Assembly: GCA_049652745.1 (NCBI GenBank)
Contig: JBASEY010000017.1
Coordinates: 124,001 to 188,000, forward strand
DNA length: 64,000 nucleotides
Direction: 5' to 3'
DNA from: JBASEY01 sp049652745
GTDB taxonomy: Bacteria; CSSED10-310
The notes under the pieces are model-generated. The model made no database searches, had not been told where the DNA came from, and saw only the letters and a program-made list of their open reading frames with translations. Of the stretch, positions 25,588 to 34,451 are shown one piece after another. The translations under genes and the position numbers were made by a program. The stretch's first letter is position 1. The number at the start of each line of letters is the position of its first letter.

Positions 25588-26771
25588 GAATTCCGACCTC
25601 CAAGCGCAAGCACAACCACTCGTTCAGCAGCTTCTTCCAACGTTGTTGCCGTATGCAATGGTAAACCTGATTCTTTTAACAACATCATACCCTCACGCGA
25701 ATTCGTGCCGGCAAGACGAACGACCAACGGACAATCCATCCGAATTTCTTCCACTGCAGTTATAATTCCTTCCGCAACCCAGTCACATCGAACAATTCCA
25801 GCAAAAATATTCACCAAAACAGCTTTGACATCGGGATCACTCAGTAAAATCTTAAACGCCTCTGTAACTGATTGTTTTCCGGCGCTTCCTCCAATGTCCA
25901 AAAAATTTGCCGGCTTTCCACCATACATACTGATAGTGTCCATAGTTGCCATTGCCAAACCCGCCCCATTGACCATACAGCCGATTTCGCCGTCTAATTT
26001 GACATAATTCAAATGATATCGGGCAGCTCGCACTTCCTGTTCTGATTCTTCATGTGAATCTTTCAGCTCAACCAGTTCGGGATGCTTATAAAAAGCCGAT
26101 TCATCCAAATTGATTTTAGCGTCCAAAGGATACAGGTCATCCTTATCGGTCAACACCAGCGGATTGATCTCGACTTGAGAACAATCCAGGCCAATAAACA
26201 TTTTATACAGCCCCGAGAACAGGTGAAATGCGGATTGAACCGCTTTACCAGTCAGTCCGAGCTTTTCAGCCAATGTTCTAATTTGGAAATTCAGCAATCC
26301 CAGATATGGATCAATTTCAACCCTTATGATCGACTCGGGATTTTTCTGAGATGTCTCCTCGATATCGACACCACCTTCAGCCGATACCAACATCAAGGGC
26401 ATTTCACCGTCGCGATCCAAAACCAAACCGACATACAACTCTCGACGAATTCCAATGTCGGCATTGACTATCATCACTTTTCGAACCAATTTGCCGTTTG
26501 GTCCTGTTTGAGGACTCACCAAGCGCATACCCAGTATTCTACGCAGCGCCTCCTCGGCTTCTTTGATCGATCGAACCAAGGCAACACCGCCGGCTTTTCC
26601 CCGGCCGCCGGCATGGATTTGCGCTTTTATCGCCAGTTGAGACATACCTGCATCAAACATTGAATGAGCAGCATCCAGACCTGATTTTACCGAGTCTGCC
26701 AATCGAAAAGGCAATACGGGGATGCCATATTTTTTCATTAGATCATGAGCTTGGTATTCATGGATTTTCAC
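25584..26771 (-). CDS. sucC: Succinyl-CoA synthetase, beta subunit
   Basis: The 395-residue ATP-grasp subunit shows [18 protein letters not shown] at its start, [15 protein letters not shown] and the C-terminal [12 protein letters not shown] with NIFAG. The open frame reaches 26831, but the GTG at 26771 is right: GGAGGG lies seven bases before it, and it gives the family N-terminus. Length fits the usual 385-400. It overlaps sucD by four bases. It is divergent from the ArsA-like pair; the 126-base gap has no promoter I trust. Confidence 0.95.
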   Translation of the reverse strand: MKIHEYQAHDLMKKYGIPVLPFRLADSVKSGLDAAHSMFDAGMSQLAIKAQIHAGGRGKAGGVALVRSIKEAEEALRRILGMRLVSPQTGPNGKLVRKVMIVNADIGIRRELYVGLVLDRDGEMPLMLVSAEGGVDIEETSQKNPESIIRVEIDPYLGLLNFQIRTLAEKLGLTGKAVQSAFHLFSGLYKMFIGLDCSQVEINPLVLTDKDDLYPLDAKINLDESAFYKHPELVELKDSHEESEQEVRAARYHLNYVKLDGEIGCMVNGAGLAMATMDTISMYGGKPANFLDIGGSAGKQSVTEAFKILLSDPDVKAVLVNIFAGIVRCDWVAEGIITAVEEIRMDCPLVVRLAGTNSREGMMLLKESGLPLHTATTLEEAAERVVVLALGGRNS

Positions 26772-26897
26772 AACCAGACCCTCCGTTTCCAGCAGCGGGT
26801 GCAGATTACCCGATAGGCGCAAATCATTCAATACATATCCTTCAAAAGAGTTGCATTCACTCGGAAAGAAAACTAGATTTCCGGTAGTGAGATTACG

Positions 26898-27833
26898 ATG
26901 AAAGTATTTTTTGTTTGTGGAAAAGGCGGGGTCGGCAAAACAGCCGTTACCTCGGCTTTAGGCTGCCATTACGCTTCTAAAGGCGGTGCTTTGGCAATAT
27001 CTTTGGATGGGTCGATGAGTTTCAAAGAACATACCGGCCACCCAAATCTGTCGACAGAACCGGCCCCGACACAATTAGGCTTCTATGCAACACTGCTTGA
27101 CCGGCAAAGCATTATCGACGAAGCCATCGATCAATACGTTGTGCTTAAACCATTGAGAAAATGGATTTTAAACCATCCGCTGTATTCGTCTTTGTCGGCT
27201 GTCGTGCCAGGTCTACGTGAAATTCTATTAATGGATAAAATCTTTCATTACGCTCTTCAAAAAACACGATATCCATGGCAAACCGTTATCGTCGACATGC
27301 CGTCAAGCGGGTTCAGCTCAAATCTTTTTACAGCAACCGGAACAATAAGCGGAATCATCGCCCACGGCCCATTGCATCACCGTTTTATGCGCAATCAGGA
27401 ATTACTTCGAGATCCCTCGATAAGCAGAATCTTCGTCGTTACTCTTTCCGAAGAAACACCGATCCGAGAAACACGGGAAATGATACTCGATTTTCAAAAT
27501 CGAGCTGAAATGGTGATTGACACGCTGGTGATCAACCAAATTCCCACTGAACCGTTGTCCCTGAAAACCTTTAAATGGTTGGAAACACTTTCCGATAATG
27601 AGCTGCAACGTTTGCTGACGAATGAATTGAAAGCAGATCTCGACTCTCGTGCAGTAAAGCGGATAGCTCGAATTGCGCAACAACGATTTCGACTGGCCGA
27701 CCACCAGATTCAACAGCTCATGAATTGGTGGCAGGAGCCGGTCATGAAAATTCCGCGCTTCACATCATCTCAACCTATTGAAATTGCACAGCTTATCGCT
27801 GAACAGATGGTCAGGGTCGATCATGAAGGGTAA
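26898..27833 (+). CDS. ArsA/Get3-like ATPase, first subunit
   Basis: The 311-residue protein has a deviant Walker A GKGGVGKT (residues 8-15) with both the signature Lys9 and the P-loop Lys14. Where ArsA/Get3 proteins have Asp-Pro-Ala after strand 2, it has Asp37-Gly38-Ser39 (SLDGSMSF), and the switch II region is VDMPSSGFS instead of DTAPTGHT. It therefore keeps ATP-binding residues but has an altered switch I region. The next gene overlaps it by 11 bases and encodes a paralogue. ArsA-type proteins are dimers that drive anion export or tail-anchored protein targeting. No arsenite pump or arsR is nearby. Function unknown; see findings. Confidence 0.85.
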   Translation: MKVFFVCGKGGVGKTAVTSALGCHYASKGGALAISLDGSMSFKEHTGHPNLSTEPAPTQLGFYATLLDRQSIIDEAIDQYVVLKPLRKWILNHPLYSSLSAVVPGLREILLMDKIFHYALQKTRYPWQTVIVDMPSSGFSSNLFTATGTISGIIAHGPLHHRFMRNQELLRDPSISRIFVVTLSEETPIRETREMILDFQNRAEMVIDTLVINQIPTEPLSLKTFKWLETLSDNELQRLLTNELKADLDSRAVKRIARIAQQRFRLADHQIQQLMNWWQEPVMKIPRFTSSQPIEIAQLIAEQMVRVDHEG

Positions 27834-28962
27834 AAACACCACAACCCCTCCGCCTCGCCTTGTTCTATTGTATGGAATAGGCGGCGTCGGCAAGACCAGT
27901 CTCGCTGCATCTCTTGCCACCTTGTCAGCGTTGAAAGGCCGAAACACCGTCGTTTTCACCGTCGATCCCGCTCGAAGACTGGCGGATTCACTGGGCATGT
28001 CGATTTCAGAGGACGAAGTGACGGAGGTTAAGCTGAACTTTGATTCCGACCAACCCACCGGCTCCCTCAAAGCATCCATGCTGCACCTGGATACCGCCGC
28101 CAAAACTCTTGTCATGCGGTATTCCCCTATGCCATCCCTCGCCGATAAAATCAGCAGCAACCCTGTTTTCCTAGCTGCACTTCGCCAAATGAGCAACACT
28201 GAGGAGTGCTTGGCATGGGGAAAAGTCTATCAATTACTGACGGATACCCCCATGGATACTCTGATCGTCGATACCCCTCCCGCTGGAAGCGCCCCCAAAT
28301 TCTTCCACGCGCCGGAGCAACTATTGCGACTGTTGGAACCGGCTCATATCGACTTGATAAAAAAACCCTTGAAAAAACTTTTCAGGCGAAAAATAAACTT
28401 AAAAAAAGATGCACCGTCCCTTTTAGCGGCTTTCCTTTCAGGAATAACCGGAAAAACATGGCTGGATGAGGCTAGAGACTTGATCTTTTCTCTGCAGGAT
28501 TTCTATGATGATTTTTATTATCGTGTCAACGATCTGCAAAAAATCCTGAAAAACCCTCAACGAACCAGCATCTTACTGGTTTCGTCTTGCAATCCGTCCA
28601 GCATTCAGGAAACCCACCGAATTGCATCGACACTTCTTTTAGCTCAATTTCCATTGAAAGGAATAATTTTCAATCGCACCTCTTCTCCTTTCTTCCCCGG
28701 TCCATCCTCGGCACCCAATACTGTAACCACAAAATTTCATACCGAAAATCTCGATAGAGAAGAATTGCAGGAACTCGACAAATTTATTCGCGAACATCAC
28801 AAACGGGTTATAAGCGAGACTCGTTCGATGAAATCTTTTTTAAAAGGATTTCCTGTAAAATTAGCTGGCTACAAAGTGCCACTTCTCGCTCATGAGATCA
28901 CTTCTCTTGAGGAGTTGGAAACTCTACACCCCTATTTGATAGATTGCTTAGATTATTTCTAG
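27823..28962 (+). CDS. ArsA/Get3-like ATPase, second subunit
   Basis: The 379-residue paralogue has GIGGVGKTS at 18-26, so Ile19 replaces the signature lysine while Lys24 of the P-loop is kept. It retains VDPARRLADSLG (48-50 Asp-Pro-Ala) and the switch II DTPPAGSAPKFF. The frame opens at 27778, but the ATG at 27823 is chosen: it has AGGG six bases before it and gives a normal short N-terminus. The C-terminal half has a basic stretch (KKPLKKLFRRKINLKK) and helical segments. It ends 36 bases before the Mur-ligase-like gene. Together with the first subunit a heterodimer is likely. Confidence 0.87.
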   Translation: MKGKNTTTPPPRLVLLYGIGGVGKTSLAASLATLSALKGRNTVVFTVDPARRLADSLGMSISEDEVTEVKLNFDSDQPTGSLKASMLHLDTAAKTLVMRYSPMPSLADKISSNPVFLAALRQMSNTEECLAWGKVYQLLTDTPMDTLIVDTPPAGSAPKFFHAPEQLLRLLEPAHIDLIKKPLKKLFRRKINLKKDAPSLLAAFLSGITGKTWLDEARDLIFSLQDFYDDFYYRVNDLQKILKNPQRTSILLVSSCNPSSIQETHRIASTLLLAQFPLKGIIFNRTSSPFFPGPSSAPNTVTTKFHTENLDREELQELDKFIREHHKRVISETRSMKSFLKGFPVKLAGYKVPLLAHEITSLEELETLHPYLIDCLDYF

Positions 28963-28998
28963 TATTGTGATTCCGGGTATTTTGAGGGATAGATAACC

Positions 28999-30375
28999 AT
29001 GAAGCAATCCATTTTTTTTGTCGGTATCGGCGGATCCGGAATGAACGGAATCGCTAGAATAATGAATAATATGGGGCATCAAGTGAGCGGTTCCGATCGT
29101 GACCATGACAAGGGTAACCGGCCCGAATTTTACCGTGAGATGGTATCGAGCGGTATTCGCTTGTTCCCCCAGGATGGATCAGGCATTCAACGTGGTTTAG
29201 ATTTTGTTGTCGCCTCGACGGCTGTTGAATCATCGATTCCTGATATCAAAGCTGCTCTAGCGGAAAAAATCCCGATCATACACCGTTCCGATGCCTTGAA
29301 CGAATTAACCCGGTCGATGCGCGGCATCGCTGTTGCCGGAACCTCCGGTAAAAGCACTGTTACAGGCTTTTGCGCTTGGGGTATGAAAAAAATCGGGCTC
29401 GACCCGACAGTGATTAATGGTGCAAAAATTATTGGAATTGGGAATTTGGGGGAAGACACAGATTTTCTTTGTGGAAACAGTCCATGGGCGGTATTCGAGG
29501 CGGATGAAAGTGATGGAAGTCTCAAAAAATATAGGCCTGAGATCGGGATATTGACCAATATCAGTAAAGATCATCTTTCTTTGACGGATTTGACTGACAT
29601 TTTCAAAATTTACATCGGCAACATCAAAGACACTCTGATCTTCAATACCCGTTGTCCGTTGAGCAGATCATTGGCTGGATACGCCCGTAAACGACTAAGT
29701 TTCGGCTATACGGCCGACTCGAATTTTCATATCGTCAATCCGTTTTTTGAAGGTTTGACATCAGGGTGTCAGATAGAAGGCAAGCGATTTCGCATAAAGC
29801 TGCCGGGATATCACAACCTTGAAAATGCACTGACCGCATATACATTACTGCGCTGCCTGGGCCGGTCAACGGTTGAAAGTATCGAGGCGTTGGAAGATTT
29901 TCGTGGAATACAACGCCGTTTTCAGCTTGTCGGAGTCTATCAAGGTATCACTGTTATCGACGATTTCGCTCACAACCCGGATAAAATACATGCCACTATG
30001 ACTGTTGCGGCTGAGCAAAGCCGACGAATTATCTATATTTATCAGCCCCATGGCTTTGGTCCTACACGTTTTTTGTTTGACGATCTTGTCCATCAATTCG
30101 CCGAAGGGCTTCGTGATCAGGACAAATTGATCTTGGCACCGATTTTTTACGCAGGAGGAACAGCCGGCGGAACAGTGAGCTCCGACGAATTGGCCGTTTC
30201 TATTCGCTCAAAAGGCAAAGATGCCCAGGCGGTTGAACGGGTTAAAATACCAGCTATGGTCTCAAGAATTATCGACAAAGGCGATTGGGTTGTCGTAATG
30301 GGAGCCAGAGACCCATCTCTACCTGAGTTATGTCAATCGATTCTGCAGGCGATAACTAAAAGCTTCTCCGAATAG
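28999..30375 (+). CDS. Mur-ligase-family protein (Mpl/MurC-like)
   Basis: The 458-residue protein has the MurC/Mpl-type N-terminal Rossmann domain (FFVGIGGSGMNGIARIM), a P-loop GTSGKSTVTG near 114-123 rather than the usual GTHGKTTT, FEADESDGSLKKYRPEIGIL, and the C-terminal DDFAHNPDKIHATM with YQPHGFGPTRF. MurC adds L-Ala to UDP-MurNAc; Mpl recycles the intact tripeptide. The altered P-loop and ADESDGS favour an amidoligase of this family, but which substrate is used cannot be told. It is 36 bases after the second ArsA-like gene and its stop overlaps the convergent barrel gene by 20 bases. Confidence 0.75.
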   Translation: MKQSIFFVGIGGSGMNGIARIMNNMGHQVSGSDRDHDKGNRPEFYREMVSSGIRLFPQDGSGIQRGLDFVVASTAVESSIPDIKAALAEKIPIIHRSDALNELTRSMRGIAVAGTSGKSTVTGFCAWGMKKIGLDPTVINGAKIIGIGNLGEDTDFLCGNSPWAVFEADESDGSLKKYRPEIGILTNISKDHLSLTDLTDIFKIYIGNIKDTLIFNTRCPLSRSLAGYARKRLSFGYTADSNFHIVNPFFEGLTSGCQIEGKRFRIKLPGYHNLENALTAYTLLRCLGRSTVESIEALEDFRGIQRRFQLVGVYQGITVIDDFAHNPDKIHATMTVAAEQSRRIIYIYQPHGFGPTRFLFDDLVHQFAEGLRDQDKLILAPIFYAGGTAGGTVSSDELAVSIRSKGKDAQAVERVKIPAMVSRIIDKGDWVVVMGARDPSLPELCQSILQAITKSFSE

Positions 30376-33226
30376 ACCACTCATACGACCAGTCACCTGA
30401 AGTCTTGTTAAAATTCGTCTTCTTGGCCCATTCGAAATGCCATTCGACACCTATCAACCAAAAATTGATACCCCATCCATAAGACGCATTCCAAGACCCT
30501 TCGTGTATAGGCGTTCTGGGGTTATCAAATTTCCAAGTTACAGATTCCGAATCAATCAAAGCCATACCGGCATCGACAAAGAATTTTCCTCTGAAACCAT
30601 GGAAACCGATATTTCCAGGAAAGATCAAGTGATCCAAAATAGGGAAACGAAACTCGGCATTGGCTACAACCACATTGTTCCCGACTATCTGCTTATATCC
30701 ATATCCTCTTATGGTCCCCGGTCCGCCGATTCCATAATACAGTGAATCCCTGCCACGTGATACGGCCCCCCACTGCCTGAAGGCCAAAACAGTTCTTTTA
30801 CCCACCGGTATATACTCACGAAAATCATATTGCGTATTCCAATAGCTCTCAAACGAATCTTCCATTTCCAGGGGAATCTGAGCGCTTATACGGAACCTCC
30901 AACCTCGATAGATTTCCGGATATCCCGCCATAAACTTGTATTCCACCGTATCACCCGACAGCGCGGGTTCAATATAGGCGTATTGTCTTTTAAAATTTCC
31001 AAATCCGGAAACGCTGGTTTCATAATCGAAATGTCGGTATCCAACGCTGAGATCTGCTCTGTAATACGTAGAAAAGGGGTATTCCATATAGTACAATGCC
31101 AAATATTCGTTCCAACTGACACGTTGATATTCTCTTTTCTGCATATTGAAAACATAATAATAATCGCTGCCCTGAACAAACGCCGCCCCATAATCAATTC
31201 TTTGACGCAGATACATGTATTTAGCCATCAGACCACCCTGATTATCTCTCCTGCTCCCTATCACCTCTATTCTATGATCTCCAAGTATGTCGGACAGGAC
31301 AACACCACCCTCCAAATAGAAATCTCCACTGGTTCCGTATGCCACCATGCCCACTGCGTAATCCGGTATCAAACGAAATTTAACATCGGCATTTTCCAAG
31401 TCATCTTTCGATTTAGGCAAAACAGTTTTCGGACTGGCATCTTTCAGCGACGAAAAATACGCTTCACCATCAGCGCCTAATTCTTCCGCATCGACTGCAA
31501 CACTGGGAATTACCGGTCTTCGATCGGCTGAAATAACAATGATCTTTTCGGTCCCTTGGGCATAAAATGTGAGCACTATATCCCGGCTGTTCACAGAAAA
31601 AGAAGGCGTCATACATCCAGTCACAGGGGCCGCCAATCTATGGGATTCCATTGTCTCGATATCCAGAATATAGGGATCGAGGACACCATCGATTTGGTCG
31701 GAAATATATACAATTTTTTTTCCGTCCGGCGACCAGGCCGGAGTTATCTGATCGCCTTGGTCAGAAATCAATGGCCTGAACTGGCCTGTATGAACATCGA
31801 TCAGCATCAGATCGAATTGTCCTTGTCTTTCTGAAGAATAGACTATCCATGAACCGTCCGGGGACCAGTATGGCGTACGATCCACATGCTGATCATTGGT
31901 CAAATTCCGCGTTTTTCCGGTTTCCAGATCCATAATGAAAATATCTGATTGCATTCCGACCCAAGCCGCATAGGCAACAAAACGGCCATCCGGACTGAAA
32001 GCCGGTGAGGTGGGCGAATCTTCCGGTATGAGGACACTGCCGGTCAACCCTTTAACTGCCGGGTCGAGTATTTGGATATCATGTCGATTTTCATATTTGT
32101 TGATATAGGCCAAGCGTCCATCGGATAGACAACTTGACAGAGCTCTGCCTTCCGTAACCATTCCACGATATTTACGCTTGTTCAAATTACATGTAAGACA
32201 GAGATCGATTTGTTTTTTCTCCGGATCTTTCACTGCACTTGTAAATATGTTAAACCCGTCCTGGTCAAGCTCAACGTAATGAATGACCTCGCCACCCAAG
32301 CCAAAAACGGGGGAAAACCTTCTGGAATATTCTTCCGAGGGCATGACAGATTTTTTAAATTCAACGACACTTTCGCGTCGGCGTTCGATTTCTATTATGC
32401 GGCGCCTCAAATCATTCTGCCATTTTGCGGACAGTTCCCCGAGCGTCATTCCATAAATCTCTTTTACAGCATTCTGCATGTATTCACGAGAGCGAAGTGT
32501 TTTCCTGACTTCCCATATCAGCGATCTGAACTTATCCATGCCGTATTCTTTCCGTAAAAAATCGATTGCTGATTGAGATATTTTATATCCCATATAGGGA
32601 TTGGGGAGATAATCAAATGTATTTAATTTTTCCAGCTCGGGAACGCAGCCATTTATGACGGCATCTCTCAAAACCATACGTCCTACCGCATCCCAATCTG
32701 CAGATAAGTGCTCGGCCATCCCCTCCATGACCCATAAAGGTACTTCAGAAATCCTGCTGATACGATTCTGGAAAAAGACTTCAAATTGGAACGAATGAAC
32801 CAATTCATGGTTTATCAACGACTCCAGATCTTTTTTTGAGTTTTGAAGAGGTATTACTATTCTTCGTTTCAGCAGTTCAGAAAAACCGCCGACTCCTGAA
32901 GGAATAAAACCGGACAACACATTTGTCTGCTGAAAATCGGAGTATGTTCGGTATAGAATAACCGGTATTTTCCCCGAGAGATCCGTACCGAGGTCGGATG
33001 ATATTCGCGTGTAAGCGGTTTCAAAATAGCGGATTATTTCCAACATCGACTCTGTCTCATCCATGTAGTAGTAAAACTCAAAATGCTCTGTGGAATGGAC
33101 TTTCCAGTCGAATCTGGAATATGTCACTTTATTTTTTCCAAAAGCGTCGACATTCGGTGTATTGAACGAATAAACCCATATCGATCCAATCAGAAACAGT
33201 AGAAACCTCATCGGGCGTGTCTTCAT
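30356..33226 (-). CDS. Peptidase-MA / PD40 propeller / Omp85-type barrel fusion protein
   Basis: The 956-residue protein has a signal peptide (about 1-28) and a gluzincin-type peptidase MA domain with HELVH at about 140-144 and the downstream WVMEGMAEHLS that supplies the third ligand. PD40/TolB-like propeller repeats follow (FSPDGRFVAYAAW, WSPDGSWIVYSS, WSPDGKKIVYIS). The last roughly 300 residues resemble an Omp85/BamA-type barrel, with GGPGTIRGYGYKQI and a C-terminal Phe. The frame opens at 33259, but the ATG at 33226 has AAGGAG seven bases upstream. It is preceded by a CsgG-like lipoprotein and a TPR lipoprotein, so the three probably form an operon. Predicted to lie in the outer membrane with the protease facing the periplasm or surface. 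Confidence 0.82.
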   Translation of the reverse strand: MKTRPMRFLLFLIGSIWVYSFNTPNVDAFGKNKVTYSRFDWKVHSTEHFEFYYYMDETESMLEIIRYFETAYTRISSDLGTDLSGKIPVILYRTYSDFQQTNVLSGFIPSGVGGFSELLKRRIVIPLQNSKKDLESLINHELVHSFQFEVFFQNRISRISEVPLWVMEGMAEHLSADWDAVGRMVLRDAVINGCVPELEKLNTFDYLPNPYMGYKISQSAIDFLRKEYGMDKFRSLIWEVRKTLRSREYMQNAVKEIYGMTLGELSAKWQNDLRRRIIEIERRRESVVEFKKSVMPSEEYSRRFSPVFGLGGEVIHYVELDQDGFNIFTSAVKDPEKKQIDLCLTCNLNKRKYRGMVTEGRALSSCLSDGRLAYINKYENRHDIQILDPAVKGLTGSVLIPEDSPTSPAFSPDGRFVAYAAWVGMQSDIFIMDLETGKTRNLTNDQHVDRTPYWSPDGSWIVYSSERQGQFDLMLIDVHTGQFRPLISDQGDQITPAWSPDGKKIVYISDQIDGVLDPYILDIETMESHRLAAPVTGCMTPSFSVNSRDIVLTFYAQGTEKIIVISADRRPVIPSVAVDAEELGADGEAYFSSLKDASPKTVLPKSKDDLENADVKFRLIPDYAVGMVAYGTSGDFYLEGGVVLSDILGDHRIEVIGSRRDNQGGLMAKYMYLRQRIDYGAAFVQGSDYYYVFNMQKREYQRVSWNEYLALYYMEYPFSTYYRADLSVGYRHFDYETSVSGFGNFKRQYAYIEPALSGDTVEYKFMAGYPEIYRGWRFRISAQIPLEMEDSFESYWNTQYDFREYIPVGKRTVLAFRQWGAVSRGRDSLYYGIGGPGTIRGYGYKQIVGNNVVVANAEFRFPILDHLIFPGNIGFHGFRGKFFVDAGMALIDSESVTWKFDNPRTPIHEGSWNASYGWGINFWLIGVEWHFEWAKKTNFNKTSGDWSYEWSIRRSF

Positions 33227-33255
33227 ATTATGGCTCCTTCGACCGATCAATAAAA

Positions 33256-33951
33256 TCAATCGTACAGCAAGTACCTTTTACTCCGTATTTGTTTACCCAG
33301 TATTTCATCCATAAACTTTTTTACTTGTTTATCGATCAACTCGAAAAACAAGGCGATTTCATCAGCCTGCCCTTCGGCCAGATCCTTATCTATGTACGTG
33401 TTTTCAAACAGAATTTTTCCGCTTTTCAGGTCGACTAAAAGTAAACCCAACTCCAGATCGAACAGCAACCGATCTCTGTAGACTTTCTTTGCCGTCCTCA
33501 AGCCATATCTGGTTTCCTGCCATTCAGAATCGTATCCTGAACGATCTTTCGTATCGTATTGAACCACTCCCGCCAATAATAAATCAGCTTCGAAATCGGC
33601 GTATGCTTTCATCCAATCGATTTCTTTTAGTTTTTCAATATGGTCTTTAGCGCTTTTCAAATCGTTTTGGAAGTTCCTGATATCGAACTGAATCTCAATT
33701 GAACGAAAAACCGAATTTTTTTCCAATTCCCGCTGCAAATACCTTATAAAATCAGTCACAGCCTGAAAATTTTCGCATTTTTGATAAAAAGGTCCGATAA
33801 TGAGTATTTTCGATTCGTGGTTTTCTGCCAAAGCTTTCTGTCGGTAATCAACCATGACCTTTTTATAGCCTGCACATCCAGAAAATATAACCAGCGTCAC
33901 CAGAACACAGGCTCGCCGAATCCAGGTTTTATCTTTTATTCGAATTTTCAT
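33256..33951 (-). CDS. Lipoprotein of unknown function (weakly CsgG-like)
   Basis: The 231-residue protein has a basic n-region, a hydrophobic stretch and a lipobox at IFSGC, so it should be a lipoprotein. The mature part has an alpha-beta pattern (LIIGPFYQK; ADLLLAGVVQYD; LLVDLKSGKILFENTYID) that resembles CsgG- or GNA1162-type outer-membrane lipoproteins, a resemblance of pattern only. The ATG at 33951 has AGGAG seven bases upstream. It overlaps the TPR lipoprotein gene by 23 bases and precedes the barrel fusion by 29 bases. Confidence 0.75.
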   Translation of the reverse strand: MKIRIKDKTWIRRACVLVTLVIFSGCAGYKKVMVDYRQKALAENHESKILIIGPFYQKCENFQAVTDFIRYLQRELEKNSVFRSIEIQFDIRNFQNDLKSAKDHIEKLKEIDWMKAYADFEADLLLAGVVQYDTKDRSGYDSEWQETRYGLRTAKKVYRDRLLFDLELGLLLVDLKSGKILFENTYIDKDLAEGQADEIALFFELIDKQVKKFMDEILGKQIRSKRYLLYD

Positions 33952-34327
33952 CTTTTTTCTCCTGATTATTCTGGTCGTTTATTCGCTGATGAAGCGCACT
34001 TAAATTGTGTTTGATACGAGTGTCATCCGGCCTGAGACCTATCGCCTTTTCCAATAATTCCTGGGCGGCGGCGAAATCTGAGGTCAATTCCGAGATCACA
34101 GCCAGGTTGTTCAATGCGGCAACGTTTTCAGGATCTTTGCGCAAGACCATCTCCCATTGCTTTTGCGCCTCTTTCCAATAACCTGCCTCTGCAAGCTCGA
34201 TACCATAACGAACAAGATGTCTCGGCGTCCTTGGAGGTTTATGGGCGCAAGATGTCAATCCCAGTGAAATAAGGCCTAAAATCAAGCTGATTACCATTCT
34301 ATATAACGAACGATACACGTATTTCAT
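33929..34327 (-). CDS. Small TPR lipoprotein
   Basis: The 132-residue protein has a signal peptide with lipobox LTSC near 25 and about two and a half TPR repeats (NVAALNNLAVISELTSDFAA; TRIKHNLSALHQR). The frame opens at 34378, but the ATG at 34327 (GGGAGG about ten bases before) gives a proper n-region MKYVYRSLYRM. The end is very charged (NQEKKDENSNKR). It overlaps the lipoprotein gene and is divergent from the GspN-like gene. Confidence 0.72.
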   Translation of the reverse strand: MKYVYRSLYRMVISLILGLISLGLTSCAHKPPRTPRHLVRYGIELAEAGYWKEAQKQWEMVLRKDPENVAALNNLAVISELTSDFAAAQELLEKAIGLRPDDTRIKHNLSALHQRINDQNNQEKKDENSNKR

Positions 34328-34371
34328 TAGCCATAATCCTCCCATACCTATTGTAAACACAGAACCAATAC

Positions 34372-34400
34372 TTGACAACCTGCTCCCCGATGCCTACGAT
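34372..34400 (+). promoter_or_regulatory. Sigma-70 promoter for the GspN/AsmA-like gene
   Basis: A perfect TTGACA (34372-34377), 17 bases and TACGAT (34395-34400, 4 of 6) lie between divergent genes. The start near 34407 leaves a leader of about 45 bases. The upstream in-frame extension of the GspN-like gene covers this box and has no usable start codon, so it is promoter, not coding. Confidence 0.6.
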
Positions 34401-34451
34401 CTTTTTTCCTCCAGTGAAAAAGACCTGTTATATGTCTATTTCTGGGAGATT

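Noticed and set aside
25360..26007. 215-codon open frame opposite sucC and sucD
   Set aside because: Contained in two confident genes, no recognisable domain.
30830..31480. 216-codon open frame opposite the barrel fusion
   Set aside because: Contained in a confident gene with protein-level motifs.
34350..34451. In-frame extension of the GspN-like gene
   Set aside because: Contains a full TTGACA/TACGAT promoter and no ATG, GTG or TTG in frame with an SD.
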